Assembly: GCA_947471745.1 (NCBI GenBank)
Contig: CANJKZ010000513.1
Span: 124,001 to 188,000 of the forward strand
Direction: 5' to 3'
DNA from: Closterium sp. Naga37s-1
Lineage: Eukaryota > Streptophyta > Zygnematophyceae > Desmidiales > Closteriaceae
DNA length: 64,000 bases
In this document: piece by piece, positions 1 to 9,662 of the stretch
Layout of the letters: each line of letters opens with the position of its first letter
Numbering within the stretch: position 1 is the first letter of the stretch
Notes under the pieces: model-generated
The model's database searches: none
Seen by the model: the letters and a program-made list of their open reading frames with translations, nothing else
What the model was told of the DNA's origin: nothing
Position numbers and translations under genes: made by a program

Positions 1-1413
1 GCAGATGCCGTGCATGAGACAGTTGGCAGATGCCGTGCATGAGACAGCTGGCAGATGCCGTGCATGAGACAGTTGGCAGATGCCGTGCATGAGACAGTTG
101 GCAGATGCCGTGCATGAGACAGCTGGCAGATGCCGTGCATGAGACAGTTGGCAGATGCCGTGCATGAGACAGTTGGCAGATGCCGTGCATGAGACAGTTG
201 GCAGATGCCGTGCATGAGACAGTTGGCAGATGCCGTGCATGAGACAGTTGGCAGATGCCGTGCATGAGACAGCTGGCAGATGCCGTGCATGAGACAGCTG
301 GCAGATGCCGTGCATGAGACAGTTGGCAGATGCCGTGCATGAGACAGCTGGCAGATGCCGTGCATGAGACAGTTGGCAGATGCCGTGCATGAGACAGTTG
401 GCAGATGCCGTGCATGAGACAGTTGGCAGATGCCGTGCATGAGACAGTTGGCAGATGCCGTGCATGAGACAGTTGGCAGATGCCGTGCATGAGACAGTTG
501 GCAGATGCCGTGCATGAGACAGTTGGCAGATGCCGTGCATGAGACAGTTGGCAGATGCCGTGCATGAGACAGTTGGCAGATGCCGTGCATGAGACAGTTG
601 GCAGATGCCGTGCATGAGACAGTTGGCAGATGCCGTGCATGAGACAGTTGGCAGATGCCGTGCATGAGACAGTTGGCAGATGCCGTGCATGAGACAGCTG
701 GCAGATGCCGTGCATGAGACAGTTGGCAGATGCCGTGCATGAGACAGTTGGCAGATGCCGTGCATGAGACAGTTGGCAGATGCCGTGCATGAGACAGTTG
801 GCAGATGCCGTGCATGAGACAGTTGGCAGATGCCGTGCATGAGACAGTTGGCAGATGCCGTGCATGAGACAGCTGGCAGATGCCGTGCATGAGACAGTTG
901 GCAGATGCCGTGCATGAGACAGTTGGCAGATGCCGTGCATGAGACAGTTGGCAGATGCCGTGCATGAGACAGTTGGCAGATGCCGTGCATGAGACAGTTG
1001 GCAGATGCCGTGCATGAGACAGTTGGCAGATGCCGTGCATGAGACAGCTGGCAGATGCCGTGCATGAGACAGTTGGCAGATGCCGTGCATGAGACAGTTG
1101 GCAGATGCCGTGCATGAGACAGTTGGCAGATGCCGTCCATGAGACAGTTGGCAGATGCCGTGCATGAGACAGTTGGCAGATGCCGTGCATGAGACAGTTG
1201 GCAGATGCCGTGCATGAGACAGTTGGCAGATGCCGTGCATGAGACAGTTGGCAGATGCCGTGCATGAGACAGTTGGCAGATGCCGTGCATGAGACAGTTG
1301 GCAGATGCCGTGCATGAGACAGTTGGTGGTTGCTGTGCATGAGACAGTTGGCAGATGCCGTGCATGAGACAGTTGGCAGATGCCGTGCATGAGACAGTTG
1401 GCAGATGCCGTGC
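1..1413. repeat. 25-bp minisatellite array, about 56 copies
   Basis: A unit starting GCAGATGCCGTGCATGAGAC repeats every 25 bp from the first base to about 1413, where it runs into unique sequence. The array is almost invariant. The recurrent variant is T or C at unit base 23 (AGTTG or AGCTG). One unit has C at about 1137, and one near 1326 is diverged. Because 25 is not a multiple of 3 it is unlikely to encode a conserved protein. The left edge lies outside the window. Confidence 0.97.
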
Positions 1414-1498
1414 GGGCGCTGACGCTGACGATGAAGAATCAAACATCTGGATGCTTGCTCCCTCATGCACACAGCTCCATGAGAACGGGTTCTTCGTC

Positions 1499-1699
1499 GT
1501 CAGCGCTACCAGTGAAGACATTAGCATGTGTTACTGTCTCATGTCAGCGCTACCAGTGAAGAGAAAAGCATGTGTTACTGTCTCATGTCAGCGCTACCAG
1601 TGAAGAGAAAAGCATGTGTTACTGTCTCATGTCAGCGCTACCAGTGAAGAGAAAAGCATGTGTTACTGTCTCATGTCAGCGCTACCAATGAAGAGAAAA
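1499..1699. repeat. 44-bp tandem repeat, 4.5 copies
   Basis: Units start at 1499, 1543, 1587, 1631 and 1675 (partial) with GTCAGCGCTACCAGTGAAGA and end in ACTGTCTCAT. The first unit differs at a few bases and the last is cut after about 25 bp. It starts about 85 bp after the 25-bp array. No gene is evident. Confidence 0.93.
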
Positions 1700-3084
1700 C
1701 TCTTTCCTGAATGAAAGTCGTATGACAGACGGTAGAGGAACATACATACATCCATCCAAAAAGGTTCCACACATACAATACAATACAGACAGAGGACACA
1801 CACACACACAAGGCGAGAAGGCGATGGCACAGGTGGGATGGATCATGGAAGCTCCAAATTGCAAGTGCGCACCTGCTGCCACCCACTCTCTACTACTTTC
1901 CTGGAAGGCGGTAAAACCCACTTGTATAATGTAATGGCTCTCTCCTTTTAAGGCGTCTCAAAGACAATAAAAAAAAAAAGTCATCTGAGCTGCCCCCCGG
2001 ACCACAAGAAAAAAGGCCAAACAAAAGCTTAAAAAAAGGGGTGGTGGGGGGATGCGTAAGCAGAATCATTGAACCAGGCAGCCACTGTGAGCCTATAAGC
2101 ACTAACCTCAGGCTTCATGTGGACTCTTTCCAGCAGCTCCATCATTGCTGTCACCCGAACCTGCATCGCCGAACCACCTCCGCTCCCCGAACCTCCAGGT
2201 CTGGGCATGTGCGTTGAGGCTTTGACACCTGACACTCCACCAGCGCCGGCACGAGGAGTAGGACCGGCAAGCAAGGAGGGTCTAGTAAGTCCGGCGAAAG
2301 GTTTGGATGACATCGAGGCTGGAGGTATGGCGTGGGGTGCAGGTCCGGCATGGGCAGTGAACCTGTCGGGAGTTGCAGGTTCGGCCTTGCTAGTAGGTTG
2401 GGAGCCGAACGGCTTGGCATAGGCAGAAGGCGCGGCAGAAGGAGTGGCAGCGGAAGTGGTGTAAGGAAGAAAAAGATTTGACGGTGTGGCAGGTACTAGA
2501 TCAATGGGTGGGGTGGTGAAGGGTGGGGGTGAGTGGAGGAGAGAGTGTGTGTTTGTGGAAGTGGGGGAGTTAGAGGGCTTGTTGTGGAGAGTGACAGTGA
2601 TTGTATTGAAGGTTGGAGGAGAGGTGTGGCCATGTGCCGCTGTAGCGAGGAAACTCTGTAGGCAGCAAAGGGAGGGAGAGGGGGGGAAAGGGAGGGAGCA
2701 GGAGGAGCAGGTCGGAGGGAGGGTTGAAGGTGAGATGGGCGGAGGAAATAGAGAGGAGGTCGTGAGGGGGCGTCTGGGATGGGTTGTGACGAGGCGAAGC
2801 CGTAGGTAGACGGAGGGAGGAAGGGAAGGAGGAGGAAGAGAGAGAGGGCCATATGCTTTTGCATGGAGCAGTACGTAATGCTTTCCTCAAAGCAGAAGCT
2901 GAGACGTTGGATGACTGAGGCCTTAAACACCATCCATCCATGTACGGTCATGTCACTCACGCCTGCTCACACACCATCCATGCGCAACCATCACCCATGC
3001 CATTCATCTCGTAAGCCACTCACGTCCGCGTATACACCATCCATGTGCATGTTGGCTTATCTATCTATCTGCCACTCCTCATCA
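1700..3084. other. no supported gene; low-complexity sequence
   Basis: This 1.4-kb stretch has open frames on both strands that are Pro/Ser- or Gly/Arg-rich and mirror each other, as expected from biased composition (G-rich plus strand at 2480-2860). It may hold the 3' exons or 3' UTR of the minus-strand GCP-like gene. I could not link any frame here to the exon ending at 3209 by phase and splice site. An imperfect copy of the short palindrome described in the findings lies at 1946-1963. Confidence 0.5.
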
Positions 3085-3425
3085 CGCCACTCACGTCCAT
3101 GAGTTGCTGCAGTGACTCACTGCTGTGTGCCAGCAGCACATAGCTGCGTTCCTCGTCGACCCAAAACACACCTACATTCACGCCGCTCATGCCACTCATG
3201 CCACTCACGTCCATGAGTTGCTGCAGTGATTCGGTGGTGTGTGCTGGCAGCAGCACGTTGGTGCGCACCTGCTTCCACAACTCTCCAAGGAACACAGGCG
3301 CCACCGATACTGCGAGGGAGGGAGCACGCATGGGAGGGAGCACGGCAGACCGGGAAGGGGAGGAGAGGAGGGATTCGGTGGTGTGTGCTGGAAGAGAGAC
3401 GCCACCGATACTGCAAGAGAGCACG
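3085..3425 (-). repeat. local partial copies of one exon with its splice sites
   Basis: The intact exon at 3209-3309 is flanked by two imperfect copies. At about 3360-3425 a copy keeps the acceptor and first bases (TGCAG then TATCGGTGGCG) but has lost its middle. At about 3085-3165 a copy of the 3' half keeps ESLQQLMD and the GTGAGT donor. The copies are direct repeats on the minus strand. Confidence 0.75.
3209..3309 (-). CDS. GCP-like gene, exon [12 protein letters not shown]
   Basis: The acceptor CCCTCGCAG and the donor GTGAGT (3208-3203) bound 101 nt. Joined to the exon above, it reads [15 protein letters not shown] and on through [13 protein letters not shown], ending in phase 0. This is the last exon I can place. 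Damaged copies of it flank it on both sides (3360-3425 and 3085-3165). Confidence 0.5.
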
Positions 3426-6400
3426 CATTTTGAAGTATCTGGAGACATCTCAATACTGTGGGGTTGGAAAGAGGGCACCTGAATACCGAGGCTACTATTT
3501 AGGTTAGAAGACTTGGGCTAGTTTACAGGCTCCAGTAAGAAACAGTCTGTTACTACGCCTTTAAGGTGAGACAAAAAGACAGAATAGTGGAAGGGTCACA
3601 AGACGTGAATATAAAAGACAAGCCCCAAAGTCCCGTCCAACCATCTCCTTCTACCCGAACCAAGGACGGCATGAGAAGAAGGGAAGACGGGGAGAGGAGG
3701 GAAGCAGAAAGAGGGGGAAGATTCTGTGAGGGTGGAGCGAGGCTAGTGAGATGCTAGATACCTCCAACGATGAAAAAGAGATCTCTCAGGGCCTCAATGG
3801 TTGAACTAAGCAAGCGCAGCATGACGGAAAGGGAGCGGTGTGTGTGTGTGCCTAGGCAAGTGACATACAGTGCACTGTGGTCGAACTAGGCAAGTTACCT
3901 CCACCGACGAATAACAGGTCCCTCATAGCCTCAATGGTCGAATTAAGCAAGCTCAGCACAACCGAAAGGGACAGGTGGGCCTAGGCAAGAGACACGCATG
4001 GCAAAGTTACCTCCACTGATGAAGAACAGAACAGGTCCCTTAGAGCCTCAAGCGTGGGACCACAGTAGCACAGCACAGCACGACAGAGAGGGAAGCGTGA
4101 GGTGAGGGATACGAGTGAGATGACTTTTGAGGCGCCTCAAGAGATACGAGTGAGACGCAATGCAAGTTACCCCCCCCCAATGAAAAACAGGTCCCTCAGG
4201 GCCTCGAGGGTCAAACCAAGCAAGCGCAGAAAAACAGGGATTGAAGGTTGGACCCAGACAAGCAGTGACATGCATGGCAAGTTACCTCCCCCAATGAAGA
4301 ATAAATCCCTCAGCGCCTCAAGGGTCCCCATGATGCCACAGTGCATCTTGAGGCATCGCACCGTGTCTGCTGCCACCAGCGAGGCCTGTAGGAAAGAGGG
4401 GTGAGAGGAAAATATAGGGGGGGAAGGGGGGCAGAGATGGGGGAAATGGAGGGGAAGGAGGAAAAAAAAGCTGGAAGGTGCGTCTTGACGTATCACACCA
4501 CGTTTGTTGCCAACTGCACCGCATGGCCGTGTCTGTTCTGGGGAAAGCATACTCCCTCCCTCCATTGAATGCATAAATAGTTTTTGAGGCGTTTCAGAAC
4601 CTCTAGAGAAAAGAGACTCCAACCATTGGTCGGCCAGTGGAGCAGCAGTCCCTGCTTCTATGCTCTGCTTTCACTCACCCATTCTTGAATGGGGGAATGG
4701 ATCCACTGCTGCAGCAGGCGAGTGGGATCGTCCAGAACCCTCTCCGCACCACAGGCTGCCTTTGCCCCCCCACCACCACACTCTTCAGACGCTTCACAAA
4801 CGGACTTGCCAAGATCGTCACAAGCGGACTGCAGCCAGAGCATGAGGCGTAGCTGGGCCTCGTGTGCCAGTGCCTCGCTCCCCTCCTCCCATTCCTCCTC
4901 CTCCTCTCGCTGCTGCTGCTGCTGTTGCTCCTTCTCCCCTCCCTTTTCTTCCTTCCTCCTCCTCCTCCTCCTCCTCCTCCTCCTCCTCCTCCTCCTCCTC
5001 CCATTCCTCCCCTTCCTCCTCGTCATCCCCTTCCTCCTCGTCATCCCCTTCCTCCTCGTCATCCCCTTCCTCCTCGTCCTCCTCTCCCCTTCTCACTTCA
5101 CCCGATCTCACTTGCTCCTCTAACTGTTGTCATTGACAGAGGGGTGAACGCACGGGAGTGGCATGGATGGATGGATGGATGGATGGATGGATGGATGGAT
5201 GGAGGGAGGGATGGATGGATGGATGGATGGATGGACGGACGGACGGACGGACGGACGGACGGACGGAGGGATGGATGGATGGATGGATGGATGGATGGAT
5301 GGATGGATGGATGGATGGATGGATGGATGGATGGATGGATGGACGGACGGACGGACGGACGGACGGACGGACGGACGGACGGACGGACGGACGGACGGAC
5401 GGACGGACGGACGGACGGACGGACGGATGGATGGATGGAAGGATGGACGGACGGACGGACGGATGGATGGATGGATGGATGGATGGATGGATGGATGGAT
5501 GGATGGATGGATGGATGGATGGATGGATGGATGGATGGATGGACGGACGGACGGACGGACGGACGGACGGACGGACGGATGGATGGATGGATGGATGGAT
5601 GGAAGGATGGACGGACGGAAGGATGGATGGATGGACGGACGGATGGATGGATGGATGGATGGATGGACGGACGGACGGATGGATGGATGTATAGATGGGG
5701 AATGGGGGGATGAAGGATCGGAGTCTCAACTTGGGAAGTCTGAGAAGTGAGACGGACAATTGGCGGCGGCAGCGGCGCAGACAGGCAAAGACCAAAAGTG
5801 AAAAAAAAGGGAAAAAAAAAGGGTGCACCACCCTCGCATCCCTTTCACCACCATCCCTGGCACCCCTCAGCACCCCTCAGCACGCCTCAGCACCCCTAAG
5901 CACCCCTCAGCACCCCTCTGCACCCCTCAGCACCCCTCTGCACCCCTCTGAACCCCTCTCATCTCACCAGTTCCATCCAGTCGGCTGTGTCATCCACACC
6001 GCCCCTCCACAGCCAGTACAACGCCTCGTACCCTCCCGCCCCGCCACCCGCCTCTCCTCCCCATCCGGCTGCCCCACCATCTGCTGCTCCTCTGGATCCT
6101 CTTGCCTCACCGCTACCATGCACCTCATCCCAACATCTCGCTGCTCCCCCCTCCTCCATCGAATATCCTTGCTCCAAATATCCTTCCTCCACCTCGGATC
6201 CCCCTTCTGACCCTGACTCAGACGCAGCTGACAGTGGTGATAGTGATGCCACCGACGGGGATGATGGGGATAAGGGAGACAAAGGCACTGACGAGGAGGA
6301 GGAGGAGGAGGAGGGGGACGGGGAGGAGGGGGAAGACAACGGGGAAAAATGCTCTGCACCGGACTGTACCGCACTGGGTTGCAGGTGTGTGTAGAGGGCG

Positions 6401-9400
6401 CGGTATAGGTGGGCGGAGATAAGCCTCTTGGCTACTGGCGAGTGAAGGCACGTGGAGAAGGAGGAGGATGCGGAGGAGGCAGCACCCTCAGCCTCATCGC
6501 TCACTCGCTGCTGCTGCTGCTTCTGCCCCTCCACACCCGCCCTCCTTCCTCTCCGTCCTCCCTTCCCTACGCTCCACCCTCCCCCACTCCCTTTCCTCAT
6601 GCTACTCCCTATCTCGCTCTCCTTTCCCCCGCTCCCCCCTCCTCTACTCCCCTGCTCCACGCCCTGCTTCCTCCCCCGCGCCTGCATATGCTTCAGAAAT
6701 AGCACACCCTGCTCCGCGGCCTGTATGTCTGCCAGCACTGGGACGAGAAACGCCGGCCAGTGGGGGTGGAGGGGGGCGGCAGGGGCAGCGCTGGTGGTGG
6801 TGGGTGTGGTGACCCACCCCACTGAGGCACTGATTGGGGCAGCGGGGGCAGTGGTGGCAGTGGTGGTGGCGGTAGTGGTGGTAATGGCTGTAGGCGGGGT
6901 AGGGCCGTAGTGGTGGTGATAGGGGATGGCATGGCGCCAGCGGGGACTGGCAAGGGATCATGCTTGGCTCCAAGGAGAAACTGTAGAGCGAGATGACACA
7001 AGCTCATGTACAATGCATGGACATGCCATGCGCATGCCATGCACATGCCATGCACATGCCATGCGCGTCACACATATGCCACACACATGTGACATGTATG
7101 TGATGTGATATGCATGCATGTCAGATGCATGCCAAGCACACATACACACACACACAAAAAGAGAGAGCAGAAAGAGAGTTTCTGCATCCATGCATGCGGA
7201 TGATATGGTATTGACGACCGATCAATTAGAAGGAAGGAGCAGAGGAAAGCAAGCAGGGAAGCTGAGATTGTGATATGATGGTCTGCATGCATAGCACCAC
7301 TGCATCACGAACGTCCCCACACCATAAAACACCACATTACACCACACCACACCACACCACACCACACCACACCTCAACACACCAATCCATACCAAACCAC
7401 ACCACACCAGCTACTACAGAAGAGCAGGGCAGGGCAGGTGGCAAAAACACATCGGCCCATTCCCATCAGACACCTCAGCACGGACACCTCAGCACGGACT
7501 GCTCACCTCCTGTTGCAGCGCTGGGAGGCGCTTCCCCTTGAGAACCCAGTCATCAATGCAGGCGAGAAGCACATTAAGCGAAGAGAGCAGTAGGCGCAGC
7601 ACTGTGAAGTGCGCATGCTGAGAGGAGGGGGCAGGGAAAGAGGGCGGAGAGGAAGAAGGGTATGGAGAAGGTGGTTGGCCTTCACACCCAAGGGCCCTGC
7701 CGCACAGTCAATGAAGGAGAGCAGAAAGTGTGGGTGTGCTGCGAGAAGGGCAGGGGAAGAGAGGGGAGGAGGAGGAGGGGGAAGAGGAGGGGGAAGAGGG
7801 GGGGGAAGAGGATGGGGAGAGGAAGGGGGAGAAAGGGTATCAAAGAGGAGGTTGCTGTTCACAGGAGCGTACCCAGTCGTCAATAATCACGGCAGTGTGT
7901 GCAGCCGCGGTTGTGATAGTCCTTGGACGATGAAGCAAGTCAATGAATGAAACTTGGCTGGGCCGGGCCTGGCCCGTCATTTTGGTACGGGCCAAGAATT
8001 AGGGAGGCGAAACTTCAGTTGGTGACGACAAAGCCCGTACGAAGGGTGAGGCCGACTGGGTTCGGCCTGTTGCACCGTTTGTCTGGGGCCGCCTAGACCA
8101 TGCTCTGTCATGCCACAGCCCAATCATGGCACCAGACTGCATCACCAAAGCAGATACTATTCGCCAGCTGTCATCCCGTCCCCACCAGACTGGGACTGTT
8201 CATCATTGCGTGGTAGTATGTATCACTGGATACCGTCTATTACCTGTTAACTTACTGTCTGCCATGCGGCACTGTCCAATCCAGCAACCACCCACTCACC
8301 CCCCCACTCACCGCGTTCTGGCCCGCAGTGCTGTGCAGGCATGACAGCAGCACATCCACCGTCTGTGCGTTCACCACCGCCCGTGCCTCCCCTGCTGCCA
8401 TTTCCCCAGTTGCTGCTGCACCACCTGCCTCTGCTCTGGCTGCTGGGACGTTTGCCTCTGCTCCTGCTGCTGCTGCTGCTCCGTCAGTGGGAGGGAGCAG
8501 AGAGGCGGCGGTGGGAAGCAAGCTGGCAGCGATGGTGTGGAGGGTATGCAGAGAGCTGATGGCGCTGTGGGAGGGAGGAAGGGGGAATGGGAGGAATGGA
8601 GGACTTTTGAGGCGCATGTCACCAACCCATTATAGAGGGACCCAGCATGTCGTTTGAGGATGAAATGAAGCGCTCAGAAACAGAAATAATTCTGAAGGGG
8701 ATAGGATTCGTGGGCTGAGTGACTGCTGCAACGTTCACGGGCTTGGCAATAAGGTGTTTTACTCAAGTGAATGTGATTCTAGTGAGGGCATCGTGTTCGC
8801 CTACAACCTCACTCACTCACTCACCCTTGTCCGCGTTTGAAGGTGGATCGCTTATAGAGGTCCAAAGGCTCCAAACCGCGATTGGAGGACAATCCGAGGT
8901 CCTCTTTCAAAGACTAAGAAGCATAACACGCAATGCGATGCCATGTCAATCAATGCCATTTGACGCAATGCCATACATGCCAAACAATACCATGCCACGC
9001 AATTCCGTACAGTACCATGCCACGCAATTCCGTACAGTACCATGCCACGCAATTCCGTACAGTACCATGCCATGCAATGCCATACAGTACCGTTCCTTCC
9101 ATGCAATGCCATACAGTACCGTTCCTTCCATGCAATGCCATACAATACCATGACATAGCGACGATATGTGAGACACCGAATTCAACAGGAAACGGAAGGC
9201 GGGAAATTGACCCGAATTCAGGAGAAACAGCCAATACGGAAATGCGACTATGGCAGCCACTGGAATCACGCTGGCGTAACCAAAGTAGGGAATTCTGAAC
9301 GGGATCAGAATCCTGTAAGCGAGGCAACCGGGCAAGAACTATTTCCTTACGCGAGCTATCTGCTCCATGTGGAACGCGAGGTCTCGGAGGGCCACAGGCG

Positions 9401-9662
9401 GATTCGGCTGCGACGTGAAGCGCGACACGAACAGCTTCACGTCCTGGAGCTCCTGCGCGACGGACGGTGTGTACTTTTGAGGCGCCTCAAAAGTCGGCTG
9501 GGACGTGACGTGCGACACGAACGACTCCACGTCCTGGAGATTCTGCGCGACGGACGCTGTCAGCTCGAACGGATCTTTGCACGGAGCGGCAGGTTCAGGC
9601 GGAGCACGGCGAAATCCACCGCCGCGATCGGCGGCGACGGCGTTGGCTTTCGGAGGAGCCAT
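3209..9662 (-). CDS. gamma-tubulin complex component-like gene (GCP5/6-type), 3' end unresolved
   Basis: Conceptual splicing on the minus strand gives a protein resembling the GCP (Spc97/Spc98) family, which builds gamma-tubulin ring complexes for microtubule nucleation. The recognisable segments, in order, are: an N-terminal exon (MAPPKANAV...), a helical stretch [16 protein letters not shown], the GCP-like [20 protein letters not shown], a long Ser/Gly-rich insert, [29 protein letters not shown], and the pattern [12 protein letters not shown] followed by [12 protein letters not shown]. Several junctions use consensus GTRAGT and YAG sites, and the three 3'-most exons join in phase. Assignment to GCP5 rather than another GCP is from recall of family patterns. 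Some internal exon borders, and everything after 3209, are unresolved. Numerous local exon duplications may mean the gene is decaying. Confidence 0.5.
3755..4320 (-). repeat. ladder of five exon-end/donor copies
   Basis: The end of the exon at 4286-4385 plus its donor recurs, seen on the plus strand as AAGTTACCTCC..GATGAAGAACAGGTCCCTCAG..GCCTCAA. Copies are anchored near 3758, 3894, 4006, 4166 and 4281, about 110-160 bp apart. Only the last belongs to the intact exon. The others are diverged and would encode fragments of [10 protein letters not shown] followed by a donor-like site. Confidence 0.8.
4286..4385 (-). CDS. GCP-like gene, exon with [12 protein letters not shown] motif
   Basis: An excellent TTTCCTACAG acceptor and a GTAACT donor bound a 100-nt exon: 33 codons plus one base, reading [20 protein letters not shown] and then [13 protein letters not shown]. 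This matches the most recognisable GCP block (L..L..LRDLFF.G.GD). It joins in phase to both the preceding exon (phase 0) and the next one (its single G plus TA of the exon starting at 3309). Confidence 0.6.
4465..4535 (-). pseudogene. decayed upstream copy of the LEALRDLFF exon start
   Basis: Minus-strand sequence at about 4470-4530 (GTTGGCAACAAACGTGGTGT and following) is an imperfect copy of the first half of the exon at 4286-4385 (GTGGCAGCAGACACGGTGCG). It has indels that destroy the frame and no good acceptor. Confidence 0.55.
4679..5100 (-). CDS. GCP-like gene, exon ending QEW
   Basis: The frame reads [20 protein letters not shown], continues through [20 protein letters not shown], and stops in phase 0 at a GTGAGT donor (4678-4673). 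The upstream part is an Arg or Glu homopolymer made by a TCC/GGA microsatellite. The acceptor was not fixed: a candidate CAG lies near 5120, but the reading frame through the homopolymer is ambiguous. The [13 protein letters not shown] segment fits the region before the GCP LRALRDLFF motif. Confidence 0.45.
4955..5080. repeat. (TCC)n microsatellite and 18-bp repeat
   Basis: About 50 bp of uninterrupted TCC triplets (about 4950-5000) are followed by three to four copies of an 18-bp unit, CTCGTCATCCCCTTCCTC. On the minus strand it yields Glu/Asp/Arg homopolymers within the putative GCP-like exon. Confidence 0.9.
5163..5695. repeat. compound (GGAT)n/(GGAC)n tetranucleotide array
   Basis: About 530 bp consist almost wholly of GGAT blocks alternating with GGAC blocks, with rare GGAG or GGAA units. 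Both strands are open in several frames (repeating Met-Asp-Gly-Trp, or Ile-His-Pro-Ser), which are artefacts of the repeat. It lies in the intron between the exons ending at 5968 and starting near 5100. Confidence 0.97.
5858..5956. repeat. 10-bp CACCCCTCAG repeat
   Basis: About ten imperfect copies of CACCCCTCAG or CACCCCTCTG lie immediately intron-side of the donor at 5967 of the GCP-like gene. Confidence 0.85.
5968..6822 (-). CDS. GCP-like gene, long exon with low-complexity insert
   Basis: The frame is open across the whole interval and ends WMEL before GTGAGA (donor 5967-5962). Near its start it reads [20 protein letters not shown], typical of the GCP segment with consensus FL..A..I..AG..L..L. 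A Gly/Ser/Glu-rich linker of about 180 residues follows, then [20 protein letters not shown]. The acceptor is uncertain: a CAG at 6791-6793 gives a start at 6790 but the wrong phase relative to the preceding exon. Confidence 0.45.
7018..7380. repeat. CATGC-rich and ACCAC-rich simple repeats
   Basis: 7018-7135 is rich in CATGCACATGC steps. 7140-7165 holds a short (CA)n run. 7320-7380 is an imperfect ACCAC array. All are intronic in the GCP-like gene if the exon model is right. Confidence 0.85.
7507..7617 (-). CDS. GCP-like gene, internal exon
   Basis: A CTCTCAG acceptor and a GTGAGC donor bound 37 complete codons, [20 protein letters not shown] followed by [17 protein letters not shown]. This resembles the GCP stretch that precedes the W-x(3)-G motif. 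A further coding-like stretch ([17 protein letters not shown]) lies at about 7670-7738, but its phase does not connect, so it is left out. Confidence 0.5.
7956..8205 (+). repeat. dispersed repeat R1, copy 1 (intronic)
   Basis: This copy begins GGCTGGGCCGGGCCTGGCCC and contains GGGCCGCC..GACCATGC and GCCACAG..GACTGCATCA, ending near a CACCAGACTGG motif. It aligns along its length with 10609-10878 in the same orientation, with many substitutions and small indels. No coding frame is shared. The nature of the repeat is unknown. Confidence 0.8.
8312..8564 (-). CDS. GCP-like gene, candidate exon
   Basis: A CCCACAG acceptor precedes [17 protein letters not shown], an Ala-rich segment, and [20 protein letters not shown]. 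The exon ends QNA before GTGAGT (a second GTGAGT lies 12 bp further on). The exon starts with one overhanging base, which does not match the phase-0 end of exon 1, so an additional exon between 8565 and 9350 or a different acceptor is needed. Confidence 0.4.
8935..9158. repeat. short tandem repeats of CATGCCACGCAATTCCGTAC type
   Basis: Three copies of a roughly 25-bp unit (ACCATGCCACGCAATTCCGT plus ACAGT) are followed by two copies of a related unit of about 29 bp ending in CCGTTCCTTC. They share ATGC-ATAC steps and are intronic in the GCP-like model. Confidence 0.85.
9351..9662 (-). CDS. GCP-like gene, first coding exon
   Basis: The ATG is at 9662-9660 and the frame runs exactly 104 codons to HMEQIAR, followed by a GTAAGG donor, so the exon ends in phase 0. 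It contains an internal duplication: [19 protein letters not shown] and [19 protein letters not shown], about 90 bp apart (units from about 9405 and 9495). A 22-bp perfect palindrome (9473-9494) sits between the two copies and is translated as part of FEAPQKY. An upstream in-frame Met exists in the minus frame, but the chosen ATG follows a run not resembling coding sequence. Confidence 0.55.

Noticed and set aside
1..1413. Possible CRISPR array (25-bp unit, dozens of copies)
   Set aside because: Units are contiguous with no spacers and the genome is eukaryotic; it is a minisatellite.
1355..1603. 82-codon open frame spanning the two repeat arrays
   Set aside because: Composed almost wholly of tandem-repeat units, with no recognisable domain.
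2863..2960. Candidate further GCP-like exon (SALRKALRTAP frame, minus strand)
   Set aside because: The CTCAG acceptor gives the wrong phase with the exon ending at 3209 and no donor is convincing.
5130..5873. Long frames on both strands with repeating four-residue motifs (e.g. Ile-His-Pro-Ser)
   Set aside because: Direct product of the GGAT/GGAC tetranucleotide repeat, open in several frames at once.
7670..7738. Coding-like [17 protein letters not shown] in the GCP-like gene
   Set aside because: The protein-like frame does not match the phase of neighbouring exons through the available TCGCAG acceptor; left unassigned.
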